The notes below the pieces were generated by a model. That model saw only the letters and a list, made by a program, of their open reading frames with translations, was not told the origin of the DNA and searched no databases. Position numbers and translations under genes: made by a program. From GCA-002727735 sp036159515 (GTDB taxonomy: Bacteria; Bacteroidota; Bacteroidia; Flavobacteriales_D; Parvicellaceae), in NCBI GenBank assembly GCA_036159515.1, contig JAYYEV010000002.1:25587-89586 (forward strand): 64,000 bases of DNA, written 5' to 3'. Below are positions 37,017-46,433 of this stretch, piece by piece (positions within the stretch are counted from its first letter, which is position 1; each line of letters starts with the position of its first letter).

Positions 37017-38258
37017 ATGGTGTTCACAAAAAAAGCAATGAAATACTCCCTTCTTTTAATTTCGATTTTACTCATATCGTGTAGTGAGCAGAAAAAAGAT
37101 GATGTTAAGAAAGAATTAGATACTACAGCACCTGAAATAAATTATTTTAAAATTCATGGTTTTAGTGAAGAAAATTATGTATTTGACAGTAGTATAGTAC
37201 AGAATGGAGAAAGTTTTGGTGAAATATTACAACGAATGGATATTTCCTACAGGACAATAAACAAACTGAGCACTTCTTTTAGAGATGTTTATGATATTAG
37301 AAGAATTTACCCAGGAGATAAGTATTATATCCTAAAGACTAAAGACAGTTTAAAAAGTGCTAAACTTATTTATCAACATTCACCTACGGAATTAGTGGTG
37401 ATGAACTTCTTAGATTCTGTCCATTTATATGTAGAAAATAAACCAATTACGATTAAGTTAAAAGAATCTGCAGGAATCATCAATTACAGTTTGTGGGAAT
37501 CGTTTATCAGTAACGATTTAACTCCTGCACTGGTATCAGATGTGGCAAATTTATATGCATGGACAATTGATTTTTTTGACATCCAAAACAATGACTCATA
37601 TAAAATTATATATGAGGCTAAGTATGTTGACAATCAGTTTATTGGTGTGGGTAATATCAAAGCCATGTTATTTAATCACAAAGGGAGAGACTTGTATGCT
37701 TTTCGTTATGCATCTCCATACGAAAAAATAGAACACTACTATGATGAAAAAGGCGAGAGTATGCAAAGGGCATTATTGTCTGCTCCCTTGGAATATGTTC
37801 GGATATCCTCTAAATTTTCACACCGTAGATTACACCCAATCAAGAAAATATATCGTCCTCATTTTGGGGTAGATTATGCTGCACCTACTGGAACGGATGT
37901 AGTATCAACAGGAGATGGAAAAGTGATTTTTGCTGGTTGGTCAAGAGGAGCAGGATATATGATAAAAATCAAACATACATTTGGAGACGTAATAACAAAA
38001 TATCTACACCTTAACAAATTTGAGAAGGGGATAAAAAAAGGGGTTTACGTAGAACAAGGACAAAAGATTGCCGAAGTTGGAAGTACGGGATTAAGTACGG
38101 GCCCGCACTTAGATTACAGAGTATACATTAATGGTAAACCAGTTAATCCGTTAAAAATGAATATTCCAAGTAAAGATCCAATTCCAGATACCTTAAAAGA
38201 AAAATACCTTAAGGATATCCTTTTACTTAGAAAAAACTTAGATCAAATTGAGCCTTAA
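37017..38258 (+). CDS. M23-family peptidoglycan endopeptidase-like lipoprotein
   Basis: A 413-residue protein with a lipoprotein signal (LLLISILLISC); ATG at 37038 is a good alternative start. The N-terminal half holds an OapA/LysM-like segment (GESFGEILQRMDI). The C-terminal third is a LytM/M23 domain: H282 and D286 in PHFGVDYAAPTGTDV, H331 in KYLHLNKF and H364 in GPHLDYRV. The second His of the normal HxH pair is Asp366 here, so the zinc site is altered. It may be an active DD-endopeptidase or a regulatory pseudoenzyme. It follows the methyltransferase by 80 nt on the same strand. Confidence 0.9.
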   Translation: MVFTKKAMKYSLLLISILLISCSEQKKDDVKKELDTTAPEINYFKIHGFSEENYVFDSSIVQNGESFGEILQRMDISYRTINKLSTSFRDVYDIRRIYPGDKYYILKTKDSLKSAKLIYQHSPTELVVMNFLDSVHLYVENKPITIKLKESAGIINYSLWESFISNDLTPALVSDVANLYAWTIDFFDIQNNDSYKIIYEAKYVDNQFIGVGNIKAMLFNHKGRDLYAFRYASPYEKIEHYYDEKGESMQRALLSAPLEYVRISSKFSHRRLHPIKKIYRPHFGVDYAAPTGTDVVSTGDGKVIFAGWSRGAGYMIKIKHTFGDVITKYLHLNKFEKGIKKGVYVEQGQKIAEVGSTGLSTGPHLDYRVYINGKPVNPLKMNIPSKDPIPDTLKEKYLKDILLLRKNLDQIEP

Positions 38259-38412
38259 TTTAAAACGTACAAATATTACACTTAGAAAGATATGTTCATT
38301 TTTTCAAACGTTCATACTTTCTTGCCCTGGATTCTCTTTCGGACAACATGATATTTTAGAGCTAAAATACGGCACCTATTTTGTTGAACTAAGTAAATAC
38401 GATGGAAAGTAA
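38248..38412 (+). CDS. Possible small exported peptide or gene remnant
   Basis: A 54-codon frame, TTG at 38248 to TAA at 38412, that I read in the gap after the M23 gene. It overlaps the end of that gene by 11 nt. The translation has a basic start (NLKRTNITLRK), a hydrophobic stretch (ICSFFQTFILSCPGFSFG) with a plausible cleavage after SFGQ, and a short mature part (HDILELKYGTYFVELSKYDG). This looks like a genuine signal peptide. It could be a tiny secreted peptide or the 5' stump of a lost exported protein. TTG starts are common in this window. Confidence 0.3.
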   Translation: MSLNLKRTNITLRKICSFFQTFILSCPGFSFGQHDILELKYGTYFVELSKYDGK

Positions 38413-38455
38413 AATGAAAAAATTGAAATAATACTAGATTAGATTTAAGACAAAT

Positions 38456-41080
38456 ATGTTAAGGGTTTTCAAATATGTTATTGTTGTTATTGCATTTCTG
38501 TTGATCTTGTTATTAGGGACCTCTGTAGTGATTACAAAATTTTATAGTGATCAACTGAAAGAATTGGCGCTAGTCAAATTAAATGAACAATTGGAGACTC
38601 CAATTCATATCAATGAAATTTCAGTAAGTGCATTCTCCCAATTTCCCATGATTTCTTTGAAGCTAGATGGGTTTTACTTAGAAGATGTAAAGAATCAAAA
38701 TGACACATTGGTTTTTGCGGAGGAATTGAGCTTAAATTTCAATGCTTTAGATATGTTAAAGCGAAATTATAACGTAAGAAAAGTGATCTTACAAAATGGG
38801 TTTTGTAAATTAAAAATAAATGAATTTGGCATAAATAATTACAACATATTTAAAAATGAAAGCGGTGGTGATAATAGTCAATTTCAATTTCAACTAGAAG
38901 AGGTATCTCTTGTTAAAATTCAATTTGATTATATAAATAAGCTATTAAAACAGCACTACACCCTAGATATATCTAATGCTTTGCTTTCTGGAGAATTTAG
39001 TAGCCTAAATTATGATATAGAAACTAACATTGATTTTAATGTAAATCAATTTCAGATAGAAGACGTAAATTTTGTAGCTCAAAAAAATGCCAATCTTGAT
39101 TTAATTTTAGAAGTATACAATAACCCCTTTAATTTAAAAATTAAGAAGGGTAGTTTAAGCATTGAAGCTATGAATTTCGGTGTGTTGGGGGAGTTTAATT
39201 CAGCTGAAAATGATGATTTAACTCTAAATATAAAGGGGGACAATATCAAATTAGAAGAAATCTTTAGTGTTTTTCCTCTTGATTATCTGTATGTTTTGAA
39301 TCGTTATAAATCCAAAGGTATTCTTGTTTTTGACGGTCAGCTTAATGGAAAACTATCGGAGAAGTCTTCCTTAGCTTTTACTTCTGACTTTAGTGTTCAA
39401 AATGGATCTTTTTATGACAGGCAGAGCAAAGTTGAATGGAGTGATATTTATTTAAATGGAAGTTTTAGTAATACCAATAAAAGACTTGATGTGCAATCTT
39501 TTTCTACTAAACTTAAAGAACATTTTATTAAAGGTGATTTTTCCATAGAAGGGTTTCAAAATCCAGTAGTATCGTCCAATTTATCTGGAAATCTATCTCT
39601 TGACAAAATAGCATTTTTCATTAATTCACCAGAAACTAAACTGGTGGGTAGTACTGCTTTTGATGTTCAACTTAAGGCTCAAAAAATAGACGAAAATTAT
39701 AGAGTTAAATACCTAAATGGAGATGTGTCTGTTTCTGGCGGGAGTGCTTCATTTACAACGAAACAATTAGATGTAGATTTTGATGAGTTATACGTAACTC
39801 TTTCTAATCCCGATATGAAAATCAAGGGGCATAGATTTAAGCATCAAACTGATTTATTTGATTTCAATATCAACGTAAATAACTGGATCGATGTGTTTTT
39901 TAACAAATCTCAATTAATAAAAGTAGATGGAAAGATGAATTTCGACTTATTATCTACATCAGTTTGGACAGATTTTTTCAATAAATTTGATGAAACTGAA
40001 GACACTACTTCTAGTGTTGGCATTCAAATTGACAAACTTAAATTAGATATTAACACATTACATTTTGATGCAGCTTCTTTTCATGATGTGGAAGTTCAAC
40101 ATCTAGAGGTTAAGGAAAAAATAAAATTACATGATATTAGGGCAAAAGGCCAAGGAGGTGATTATCATCTTGATATTATTAAAATTAACAATAAAAATGA
40201 TGGCTATATTATTCATACTAACGGAGAAATACATCAGATTTCGGTAGATAAATTGTTATTTGAGTTTGATGATTTTAATCAGACCTTTATAAATAGTCAC
40301 CAAATTAACGGAAAAATTTCATCCATTTTTAATGCCTCTTTTTTCATAAATAACACTTCATCAATTGATTTAAAATCACTAGAATTTAATTCTGACAATA
40401 CATTTCAGCATGTAAAACTTATTGATTACACTTACATAACAGATTTAGTTGAATATTTTGACCAAAGTATGATTACGAGGAATATTGTGGATATCCCATA
40501 TTACAAACAAAAATCTCAAAAAGTCATATTTAAACCTTTTAAAACTAACATGTCTTTTAAAGATGGAAAATTAAATATATCCCCTACCTATCTTGAAAAT
40601 AATATGTTGAATCTTCACCTAAAAGGAACTCAAGCTATTTCAGACACTGTTGATTATCACATGAGTTTTAATTGGAAGGAGATTAAAAAGAGAAACAAAA
40701 AAGAAAAAGAAGATCACCATGAAGAAAACGAGGAGATAAAGGAACTATTCCTGCATATTACAGGGCATATAGATGACTTAAAATATAGGTTCGATCGCGA
40801 AAGGATGAAAATGCAGAGAGCCGAAAAAGTGGAGCAAGAAATAGAAATGGTAAAAAAAATCATAAAGGGAGAAGAAGTTAAAGAAGTAAAAAAAGATCCA
40901 GAATTTGAAATAGAGTGGGAGGAAAAAGATTCAATTTTAGTTCCAGATCAACCAAAACAAAATACTCCAAGTAAGAAAAAAAGAAAAAAGAAGGACTCTA
41001 CAAGGCTAAATAAGTTTTTAAAAAAAATTGGAGTTGAGGAAGAGCTAAAAGAAAAGCCGAAGTTTGAAATTGATCAGTAA
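38456..41080 (+). CDS. AsmA-family protein
   Basis: An 874-residue protein with one N-terminal membrane helix (about 5-27) and a long beta-rich periplasmic region typical of AsmA/TamB-like bridge proteins: LVKLNEQLETPIHINEISVS near the start, L.LNFNALDMLKRNY, later GNLSLDKIAFFI and a C-terminal DGKLNISPTYL-type segment. Such proteins are thought to carry phospholipids to the outer membrane or limit its assembly. The last about 130 residues are strongly charged (Lys/Glu-rich, with a KKKRKKKD run), an unusual tail. It converges on a protease gene, with 7 nt overlap. Confidence 0.88.
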   Translation: MLRVFKYVIVVIAFLLILLLGTSVVITKFYSDQLKELALVKLNEQLETPIHINEISVSAFSQFPMISLKLDGFYLEDVKNQNDTLVFAEELSLNFNALDMLKRNYNVRKVILQNGFCKLKINEFGINNYNIFKNESGGDNSQFQFQLEEVSLVKIQFDYINKLLKQHYTLDISNALLSGEFSSLNYDIETNIDFNVNQFQIEDVNFVAQKNANLDLILEVYNNPFNLKIKKGSLSIEAMNFGVLGEFNSAENDDLTLNIKGDNIKLEEIFSVFPLDYLYVLNRYKSKGILVFDGQLNGKLSEKSSLAFTSDFSVQNGSFYDRQSKVEWSDIYLNGSFSNTNKRLDVQSFSTKLKEHFIKGDFSIEGFQNPVVSSNLSGNLSLDKIAFFINSPETKLVGSTAFDVQLKAQKIDENYRVKYLNGDVSVSGGSASFTTKQLDVDFDELYVTLSNPDMKIKGHRFKHQTDLFDFNINVNNWIDVFFNKSQLIKVDGKMNFDLLSTSVWTDFFNKFDETEDTTSSVGIQIDKLKLDINTLHFDAASFHDVEVQHLEVKEKIKLHDIRAKGQGGDYHLDIIKINNKNDGYIIHTNGEIHQISVDKLLFEFDDFNQTFINSHQINGKISSIFNASFFINNTSSIDLKSLEFNSDNTFQHVKLIDYTYITDLVEYFDQSMITRNIVDIPYYKQKSQKVIFKPFKTNMSFKDGKLNISPTYLENNMLNLHLKGTQAISDTVDYHMSFNWKEIKKRNKKEKEDHHEENEEIKELFLHITGHIDDLKYRFDRERMKMQRAEKVEQEIEMVKKIIKGEEVKEVKKDPEFEIEWEEKDSILVPDQPKQNTPSKKKRKKKDSTRLNKFLKKIGVEEELKEKPKFEIDQ

Positions 41081-42456
41081 TTGATTACTCCACCATTTAA
41101 GGTTTGGACATTAGCTCTGTTTTTCTTTAATAAAGTGTTTTTGTGGATTTTAGGATAAGTTCTACATTTTATTATTCCATCCCAACTACCACCAACATTT
41201 TTAATGGTTCCCCCGTTAATAGTTAAGTTGCTGTTTTTTTCAAGTATAATTTTACTCCCATTTGGCATAATTACTTTGTTTTTCACTTCTAGTGAGTTCC
41301 CTTTTTTTACAATTATACTCCCTGATGAAATAAAACTTTTATCCCAAACGGTATTTTTTTTCACCTTTATTTTTTCAGATGAATTATCTATATTTTTTGT
41401 TGTTTTTGTCAGTTCGTCGATATTAGAATATCTGTAATGAACATAAGCTATTTGCAAGGGGGAAAGGTAATTTCTGCATAAGTTATATCCCATTATATTG
41501 TTACTGGTATTTTTATCATTGCATTGAATCCAACCAAATCGGTCAGACCTTGGTAGGTCATCAAATTGAGGGGTGTTAGTATGTCTTAAACCAATACAAT
41601 GGCCGAATTCATGCCCTGTTAATTGCGCTGTTGCATATCCTCCATTTTTTAAAATATTTGAAACATTAAGAAAGTAAGGGGAAGGACCACATCCAAAGGC
41701 AGGTCCATCTTTGGAAGCTCCTGTATAAAAAACATGTAAGTAATTTTTGTCTTCATTTGCTAGTCTGACCCAATTATCTTTGTGGCAGTTTTTGTCTATT
41801 TTCTTAAAGTAGGTAATATGACCTGTAGTGTCTTCGCTGACTTGAATATTTTCCTTTAGAAAAAGTACAGTGTTTTTTTGAGGTGTACTACTGCTATTAT
41901 CAATTTGCAATGTTATTTTTTCTGGATGAAAAGTACCATTGTTAAATAAAGTTCCAACTACAACTAAACTATCTAAAATGGGTTTAAATCTATTCCTTAT
42001 TCCTTTTACAGTGATTGAATTAGAATCTGCATTAATCTCAATAATTTCAAGCCATTTATTATTGTTTTCTTCCTTCTTAAATTGCATTCTATCCCAGCCC
42101 AAAGAATCTATATGAAAACTTACAGTGTCAATAATGAATCTAATTCTTGAATCGTTTACATAAGGTTTTTCCCCTTTTACATTGGCTACAGTTGGAGGTT
42201 GTAGTTTGCTAAACATTTGGTTTATCCACTGAAATTGTTTGGTCAAATAATCCATAGAATCTTTAGTGATGTTTCTTGGGTCTGATTTGCTGAATTTTAC
42301 AATATGAACCCAGGTTTTTATTTCTAAAATGGGATGGGTATGAATTGAGCTTTTTTCAGTTGGTATGTAGGGGCTGAGATAATCAAATTGACCATATGTG
42401 TTCGAACAATAAAACAAAAACATAAAATTCATCAACACATATAAATTTTTCATCAT
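41074..42456 (-). CDS. Exported metzincin zinc protease
   Basis: About 460 residues. The frame opens at ATG 42468, but ATG 42456 or 42453 gives a better signal peptide (MMKNLYVLMNFMFLFYC...YGQ). The zinc site HEFGHCIGLRH has the full HExxHxxGxxH metzincin pattern (His at 286, 290 and 296 counted from 42468) and a Met-turn NNIMGYN follows. The C-terminal segment (WDKSFISSGSIIVKKG, GSKIILEKNSNLTINGG, GGSWDGI) looks like the start of the beta-solenoid found in Bacteroidota secreted proteins, but it stops early and has no T9SS sorting domain. It may be a shortened version of a T9SS protease. Confidence 0.85.
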   Translation of the reverse strand: MMKNLYVLMNFMFLFYCSNTYGQFDYLSPYIPTEKSSIHTHPILEIKTWVHIVKFSKSDPRNITKDSMDYLTKQFQWINQMFSKLQPPTVANVKGEKPYVNDSRIRFIIDTVSFHIDSLGWDRMQFKKEENNNKWLEIIEINADSNSITVKGIRNRFKPILDSLVVVGTLFNNGTFHPEKITLQIDNSSSTPQKNTVLFLKENIQVSEDTTGHITYFKKIDKNCHKDNWVRLANEDKNYLHVFYTGASKDGPAFGCGPSPYFLNVSNILKNGGYATAQLTGHEFGHCIGLRHTNTPQFDDLPRSDRFGWIQCNDKNTSNNIMGYNLCRNYLSPLQIAYVHYRYSNIDELTKTTKNIDNSSEKIKVKKNTVWDKSFISSGSIIVKKGNSLEVKNKVIMPNGSKIILEKNSNLTINGGTIKNVGGSWDGIIKCRTYPKIHKNTLLKKNRANVQTLNGGVINY

Positions 42457-42470
42457 AATTTTAATCATTT

Positions 42471-43151
42471 ATGGTAAAAGTACGGAACTCCATTAAATGG
42501 CGAGATTACATCTTGTTTTTCATATTAATCGCAGATTTAATTTCATTATTAATAGGTAATGAAAACATACATGTATTCATCAAGCCTTTAGTTATTCCTT
42601 CAATTGCTTTTTATTTCTTTTCTAGAAAAATAATAAAACTGAAAATTGGAAAGTATTTAGTAGTGGTATTATTCTTTTCTTGGTTAGGAGATATTTTATT
42701 AATTATTGACTCAACATTGCATTTTCTTTTAGGAATTTTCTCTTTTCTAATTGCTCACCTTTTCTATATCCTGATATTTTCAACCATCTCCATGCCTTTC
42801 AAAATCAGGGTTATACACATGGCAACCATTTTATTCTTTTTAATTTTGGCTGTCTTCATTCTCCAAATGATATGGGACAAGACAGGAAACTTACAAGGTC
42901 CAGTTCTAATATATACTATCATGATTTCAACAATGGGCGTAACAGCTACATTTAATACCATTCAAAATAGAAATTACACTTCTCTATTTGGGGCTTTGCT
43001 ATTTATAATTTCAGATGCATTAATCGCGTTAAATACATTTCATAGCGTTAGCATAGAGGTTTTTAATTTTCCTTTTTTAATCATGTTTACATATATAAGC
43101 GCCCAATTAGTGTTAGTTTCAACAGTAATCAAACAAATGAACATAAACTAA
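42471..43151 (+). CDS. YhhN/TMEM86-family membrane protein (lysoplasmalogenase-like)
   Basis: A 226-residue protein with about eight hydrophobic helices. Family signs are SWLGDILLII, LLGIFSFLIAHLFYI and a late LFIISDALIALNTF, which carry the paired Asp residues of the YhhN/TMEM86 family. Vertebrate TMEM86B cleaves the vinyl-ether bond of lysoplasmalogens; the bacterial role is unsettled. Its ATG lies 2 nt from the most upstream start of the divergent protease gene. Confidence 0.88.
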   Translation: MVKVRNSIKWRDYILFFILIADLISLLIGNENIHVFIKPLVIPSIAFYFFSRKIIKLKIGKYLVVVLFFSWLGDILLIIDSTLHFLLGIFSFLIAHLFYILIFSTISMPFKIRVIHMATILFFLILAVFILQMIWDKTGNLQGPVLIYTIMISTMGVTATFNTIQNRNYTSLFGALLFIISDALIALNTFHSVSIEVFNFPFLIMFTYISAQLVLVSTVIKQMNIN

Positions 43152-43206
43152 TTGCTGCTCAAAGTAATATAGTTGTTTAAGCCCTTGTGCCAATTGTAGC
43201 TTCTAA

Positions 43207-43238
43207 TTTGCACAGTTTGATTTAAAAATTTATTTTCG
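43207..43238 (+). promoter_or_regulatory. Putative hppA promoter
   Basis: TTTG at 43207-43210, a 20-nt spacer, then TATTTTCG at 43231-43238, one mismatch from TAnnTTTG. Transcription would start about 24 nt before the hppA ATG. Confidence 0.45.
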
Positions 43239-43266
43239 CAACCCTAAAAACAAATTACAATACAAA

Positions 43267-45654
43267 ATGGAATCTTATTACATGTATATCCCCCTGATTT
43301 TAGCCGTTCTAGGCTTAGTTTTTATGTTAATAAAAATGTCATGGGTAAAAAAACAAAGTCCTGGAAATGAGAGAATGCAGGAAATATCTAGAAATATTAA
43401 AGAAGGTGCACTTGCTTTTTTAAGTGCTGAGTATAGATTGTTGGCCATATTTGTTGTTATCGCTTCGGTAGCGCTATTTGGTATTTCAAGTTTGGTAGAA
43501 ACTACATCTTGGATGATTGTACCGGCATTTGTTGTAGGGGCCATTTTTTCAGCCCTTGCAGGTAATATAGGTATGAGAATAGCTACGGACGCTAATGCTA
43601 GAACAACCGAAGCTGCAAGAACAAGCTTACCTCAAGCGCTTAAAGTTTCATTTGGAGGTGGAACGGTCATGGGGCTAGGAGTAGCTGGATTAGCTGTACT
43701 AGGACTTAGCTTATTTTTCATGTTGTTTGTTGGCCAATTTATGGGCCAAGAAGGGACATTTTACAATAACATGACGATGGTATTAGAAGCGCTTGCAGGT
43801 TTTTCTTTAGGTGCAGAGTCCATTGCTCTATTCGCTAGAGTTGGTGGAGGAATTTACACCAAAGCTGCTGACGTCGGTGCGGACCTTGTTGGAAAAGTAG
43901 AAGCAGGGATTCCGGAAGATGACCCAAGAAATCCCGCTACAATTGCAGATAATGTAGGAGATAACGTGGGAGATGTAGCTGGAATGGGAGCTGACCTTTT
44001 TGGGTCCTACGTGGCTACTGTTTTGGCTTCTATGGTTCTTGGAAATTACATTATTAAAGACATGGCAGATGCTGGTGTTGTCAATAGTGCATTTGATGGA
44101 ATGGGACCCATTTTGCTTCCAGTAATGATCGCTGGTGTAGGGATTATAGCATCCATTATTGGTACGTTTCTTATTCGAATCAAAGATAATTCAGCAAAAG
44201 AAGCACAGGTTCAAGGTGCTTTAGATAGAGGTAACATCGTATCTATTATTATTACTGCAATTGCAGGTTGGTTTTTGATTGACCTGATGTTGCCAGAAAC
44301 GATAACTGGAATGAAGTTTTTTGGAGAAGGAACTAAGGATATTCCAAGCAGACATGTTTTTTATGCTACACTTGTAGGTTTAGGCGTAGGATATCTTATT
44401 TCTATGTTTACTGCTTATTATACTTCTTTAGGTAAAAAGCCAGTTTTAGATATAGTACAAAACTCATCAACAGGTGCTGCAACTAATATAATTGCTGGAC
44501 TAGCTACGGGAATGATATCTACTTTCTCTTCAGTTATTTTATTTGCGGTGGCTATTTGGGGATCGTATGAACTTGCTGGGTTTTATGGAGTTGCTTTAGC
44601 TGCTTCAGCTATGATGGCAACAACTGCTATGCAATTGGCGATAGATGCCTTTGGTCCAATTGCGGATAATGCAGGAGGTGTAGCTGAAATGAGTGAGTTA
44701 CCAGAAGAAGTTAGAGAAAGAACTGATATTCTTGATTCAGTAGGTAACACTACCGCTGCTGTGGGTAAGGGATTCGCTATTGCTTCAGCTGCTTTAACGG
44801 CTTTAGCATTATTTGCTGCATATGTCACTTTCACCGGTATTGATGGAATCAATATTTTTAAAGCAGATGTTCTAGCTGCTCTTTTCATTGGTGGTATGAT
44901 TCCGGTTGTTTTCTCTGCATTAGCTATGAAGTCAGTTGGTAAAGCTGCAATGGATATGGTAATGGAGGTAAGAAGACAATTCAAAGAAATTCCTGGCATA
45001 ATGGAAGGTACAGGTACTCCAGAATATGGAAAATGTGTCGAAATTTCTACGAAAGCGGCTCTAAGAGAAATGATGCTTCCGGGTGCAATAACGATAATTA
45101 CTCCCATTATAATTGGTTTTGCCATGGGTGCTGAAGCATTAGGGTCCTATATGGCTGGTGTTGCCGTCTCAGGAGTATTGTGGGCTATTTTCCAAAATAA
45201 CGCAGGAGGCGCATGGGATAATGCAAAAAAATCTTTTGAAGCAGGGGTAGAAATCAATGGAGAGATGACATATAAAGGATCAGATGCACATAAGGCTGCA
45301 GTAACTGGGGATACCGTTGGCGATCCGTTCAAGGATACTTCTGGACCTTCTATGAATATTTTAATTAAGCTAACCTGCCTTGTAGGGTTAGTAATTGCTC
45401 CAATTTTAGGTGGACACAGTTCACATGATGCTTCAAGCAATGAAGTTATTGTTACGGACGAAAAAAGAGAAACTAAAGAGGTTATGGTAACAGTAGATAT
45501 GAATACAGATACTACGGATGTTAGCGTGATCAAAGTCGTAGCAGTAAACGGTAATGATACGGTTACAAATAAAGAAATCACTATTGAAGGAGAAACTCCT
45601 AATATGGATTCTATTATCAATGAGGCAAAGTCAGCTGCAATGGATTCTTTATAA
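43267..45654 (+). CDS. hppA: Membrane-bound, ion-pumping pyrophosphatase (K+-dependent type)
   Basis: A 795-residue polytopic protein that couples pyrophosphate hydrolysis to H+ and/or Na+ export. The catalytic region is seen as KAADVGADLVGKVEAGIP, DDPRNPATIADNVGDNVGD and a late GDTVGDPFKDTSGPS. GNTTAAVGKG has Ala497 and Gly500 where K+-independent enzymes have Lys and Thr, so a K+-dependent enzyme is expected. Ion specificity cannot be told by eye. After the last helix (GLVIAPILGGHSSH) there is an unusual tail of about 75 residues rich in Thr, Val and acidic residues, which should be periplasmic because both termini of these pumps face outward. Confidence 0.95.
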   Translation: MESYYMYIPLILAVLGLVFMLIKMSWVKKQSPGNERMQEISRNIKEGALAFLSAEYRLLAIFVVIASVALFGISSLVETTSWMIVPAFVVGAIFSALAGNIGMRIATDANARTTEAARTSLPQALKVSFGGGTVMGLGVAGLAVLGLSLFFMLFVGQFMGQEGTFYNNMTMVLEALAGFSLGAESIALFARVGGGIYTKAADVGADLVGKVEAGIPEDDPRNPATIADNVGDNVGDVAGMGADLFGSYVATVLASMVLGNYIIKDMADAGVVNSAFDGMGPILLPVMIAGVGIIASIIGTFLIRIKDNSAKEAQVQGALDRGNIVSIIITAIAGWFLIDLMLPETITGMKFFGEGTKDIPSRHVFYATLVGLGVGYLISMFTAYYTSLGKKPVLDIVQNSSTGAATNIIAGLATGMISTFSSVILFAVAIWGSYELAGFYGVALAASAMMATTAMQLAIDAFGPIADNAGGVAEMSELPEEVRERTDILDSVGNTTAAVGKGFAIASAALTALALFAAYVTFTGIDGINIFKADVLAALFIGGMIPVVFSALAMKSVGKAAMDMVMEVRRQFKEIPGIMEGTGTPEYGKCVEISTKAALREMMLPGAITIITPIIIGFAMGAEALGSYMAGVAVSGVLWAIFQNNAGGAWDNAKKSFEAGVEINGEMTYKGSDAHKAAVTGDTVGDPFKDTSGPSMNILIKLTCLVGLVIAPILGGHSSHDASSNEVIVTDEKRETKEVMVTVDMNTDTTDVSVIKVVAVNGNDTVTNKEITIEGETPNMDSIINEAKSAAMDSL

Positions 45655-45675
45655 AGATTAAAATAACTTAAATTT

Positions 45676-45701
45676 AATCCGGCTTATGCCGGATTTTTTT
45701 T
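45676..45701 (+). terminator. Intrinsic terminator after hppA
   Basis: AATCCGGC (45676-45683) pairs with GCCGGATT (45688-45695) around a TTAT loop, followed by a T run to 45701. It ends 6 nt before the coaX ATG. Confidence 0.93.
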
Positions 45702-45707
45702 GCTTGT

Positions 45708-46433
45708 ATGTTTGTAATCATTGACATTGGAAATAGCATAACAAAGGTGGCTTCTTTTGAAGGCGACCACTTGTCTAAATTGATTAAACTGAAAGATCAA
45801 GAAGTGATTACCCATCTTGAAAAATTCAATTCATGTAAGGGCTTAATATCATCTGTAAGGAACGGAGAATTGACTCAAAAGATTCAGAAGATCTGCAAGT
45901 CATTTTTGAGTTTGGAGGAAAGTGTAAAACTACCCATTCAACTAAATTATCGAACTTTAAAAACTCTTGGTAAAGACAGGATTGCAAATGCAGTAGGGGC
46001 TCATTCCTTGTATCCTAATATGAACAATTTAGTAATAGACTTAGGAACATGTATTACTTATGATTTTATTGATAGCAGAGGTGTTTTTCAAGGGGGAGCA
46101 ATCTCTCCAGGAATGGGGTTAAGATATAAATCTCTAAATCAATACACAGCTTCACTTCCACTAGTGAATCCAACTGGATCTACTCCGAAATTGATAGGAA
46201 AATCCACAGAAAAGTCCATTCAATCCGGAGTTGAAAATGGTATTTTATTTGAGGTAAAAGAAACTATAAATCAATATAAAACCATTTATAAGGAACTAAA
46301 CGTTTTAATTACAGGAGGAGATAGGCTATTAATAAAATCAATTGCAGAATATGAAAAAAATGGCATCTTTGCAGTTGAAAATCTAACCTTAATAGGGTTA
46401 AATCAGATTTTAAAAGAAAATGTTAAGGTTTAA
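45708..46433 (+). CDS. coaX: Type III pantothenate kinase
   Basis: A 241-residue CoaX, the first step of coenzyme A synthesis, in the cytoplasm. Signs are the ASKHA phosphate loop IIDIGNSITK, GKDRIANAVGAH, the central VIDLGTCITYDFID with catalytic Asp, and FQGGAISPGMGLRYKSLN. It lies after the hppA terminator and overlaps the next gene by 14 nt, heading a coaX-OMP-TPR-lptC cluster seen in other Flavobacteriia. Confidence 0.95.
   Translation: MFVIIDIGNSITKVASFEGDHLSKLIKLKDQEVITHLEKFNSCKGLISSVRNGELTQKIQKICKSFLSLEESVKLPIQLNYRTLKTLGKDRIANAVGAHSLYPNMNNLVIDLGTCITYDFIDSRGVFQGGAISPGMGLRYKSLNQYTASLPLVNPTGSTPKLIGKSTEKSIQSGVENGILFEVKETINQYKTIYKELNVLITGGDRLLIKSIAEYEKNGIFAVENLTLIGLNQILKENVKV

Noticed and set aside
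44583..45620. Two long minus-strand frames (180 and 157 codons)
   Set aside because: Antisense shadows of hppA, produced by its Ala/Gly/Val-rich codons; no recognisable product.
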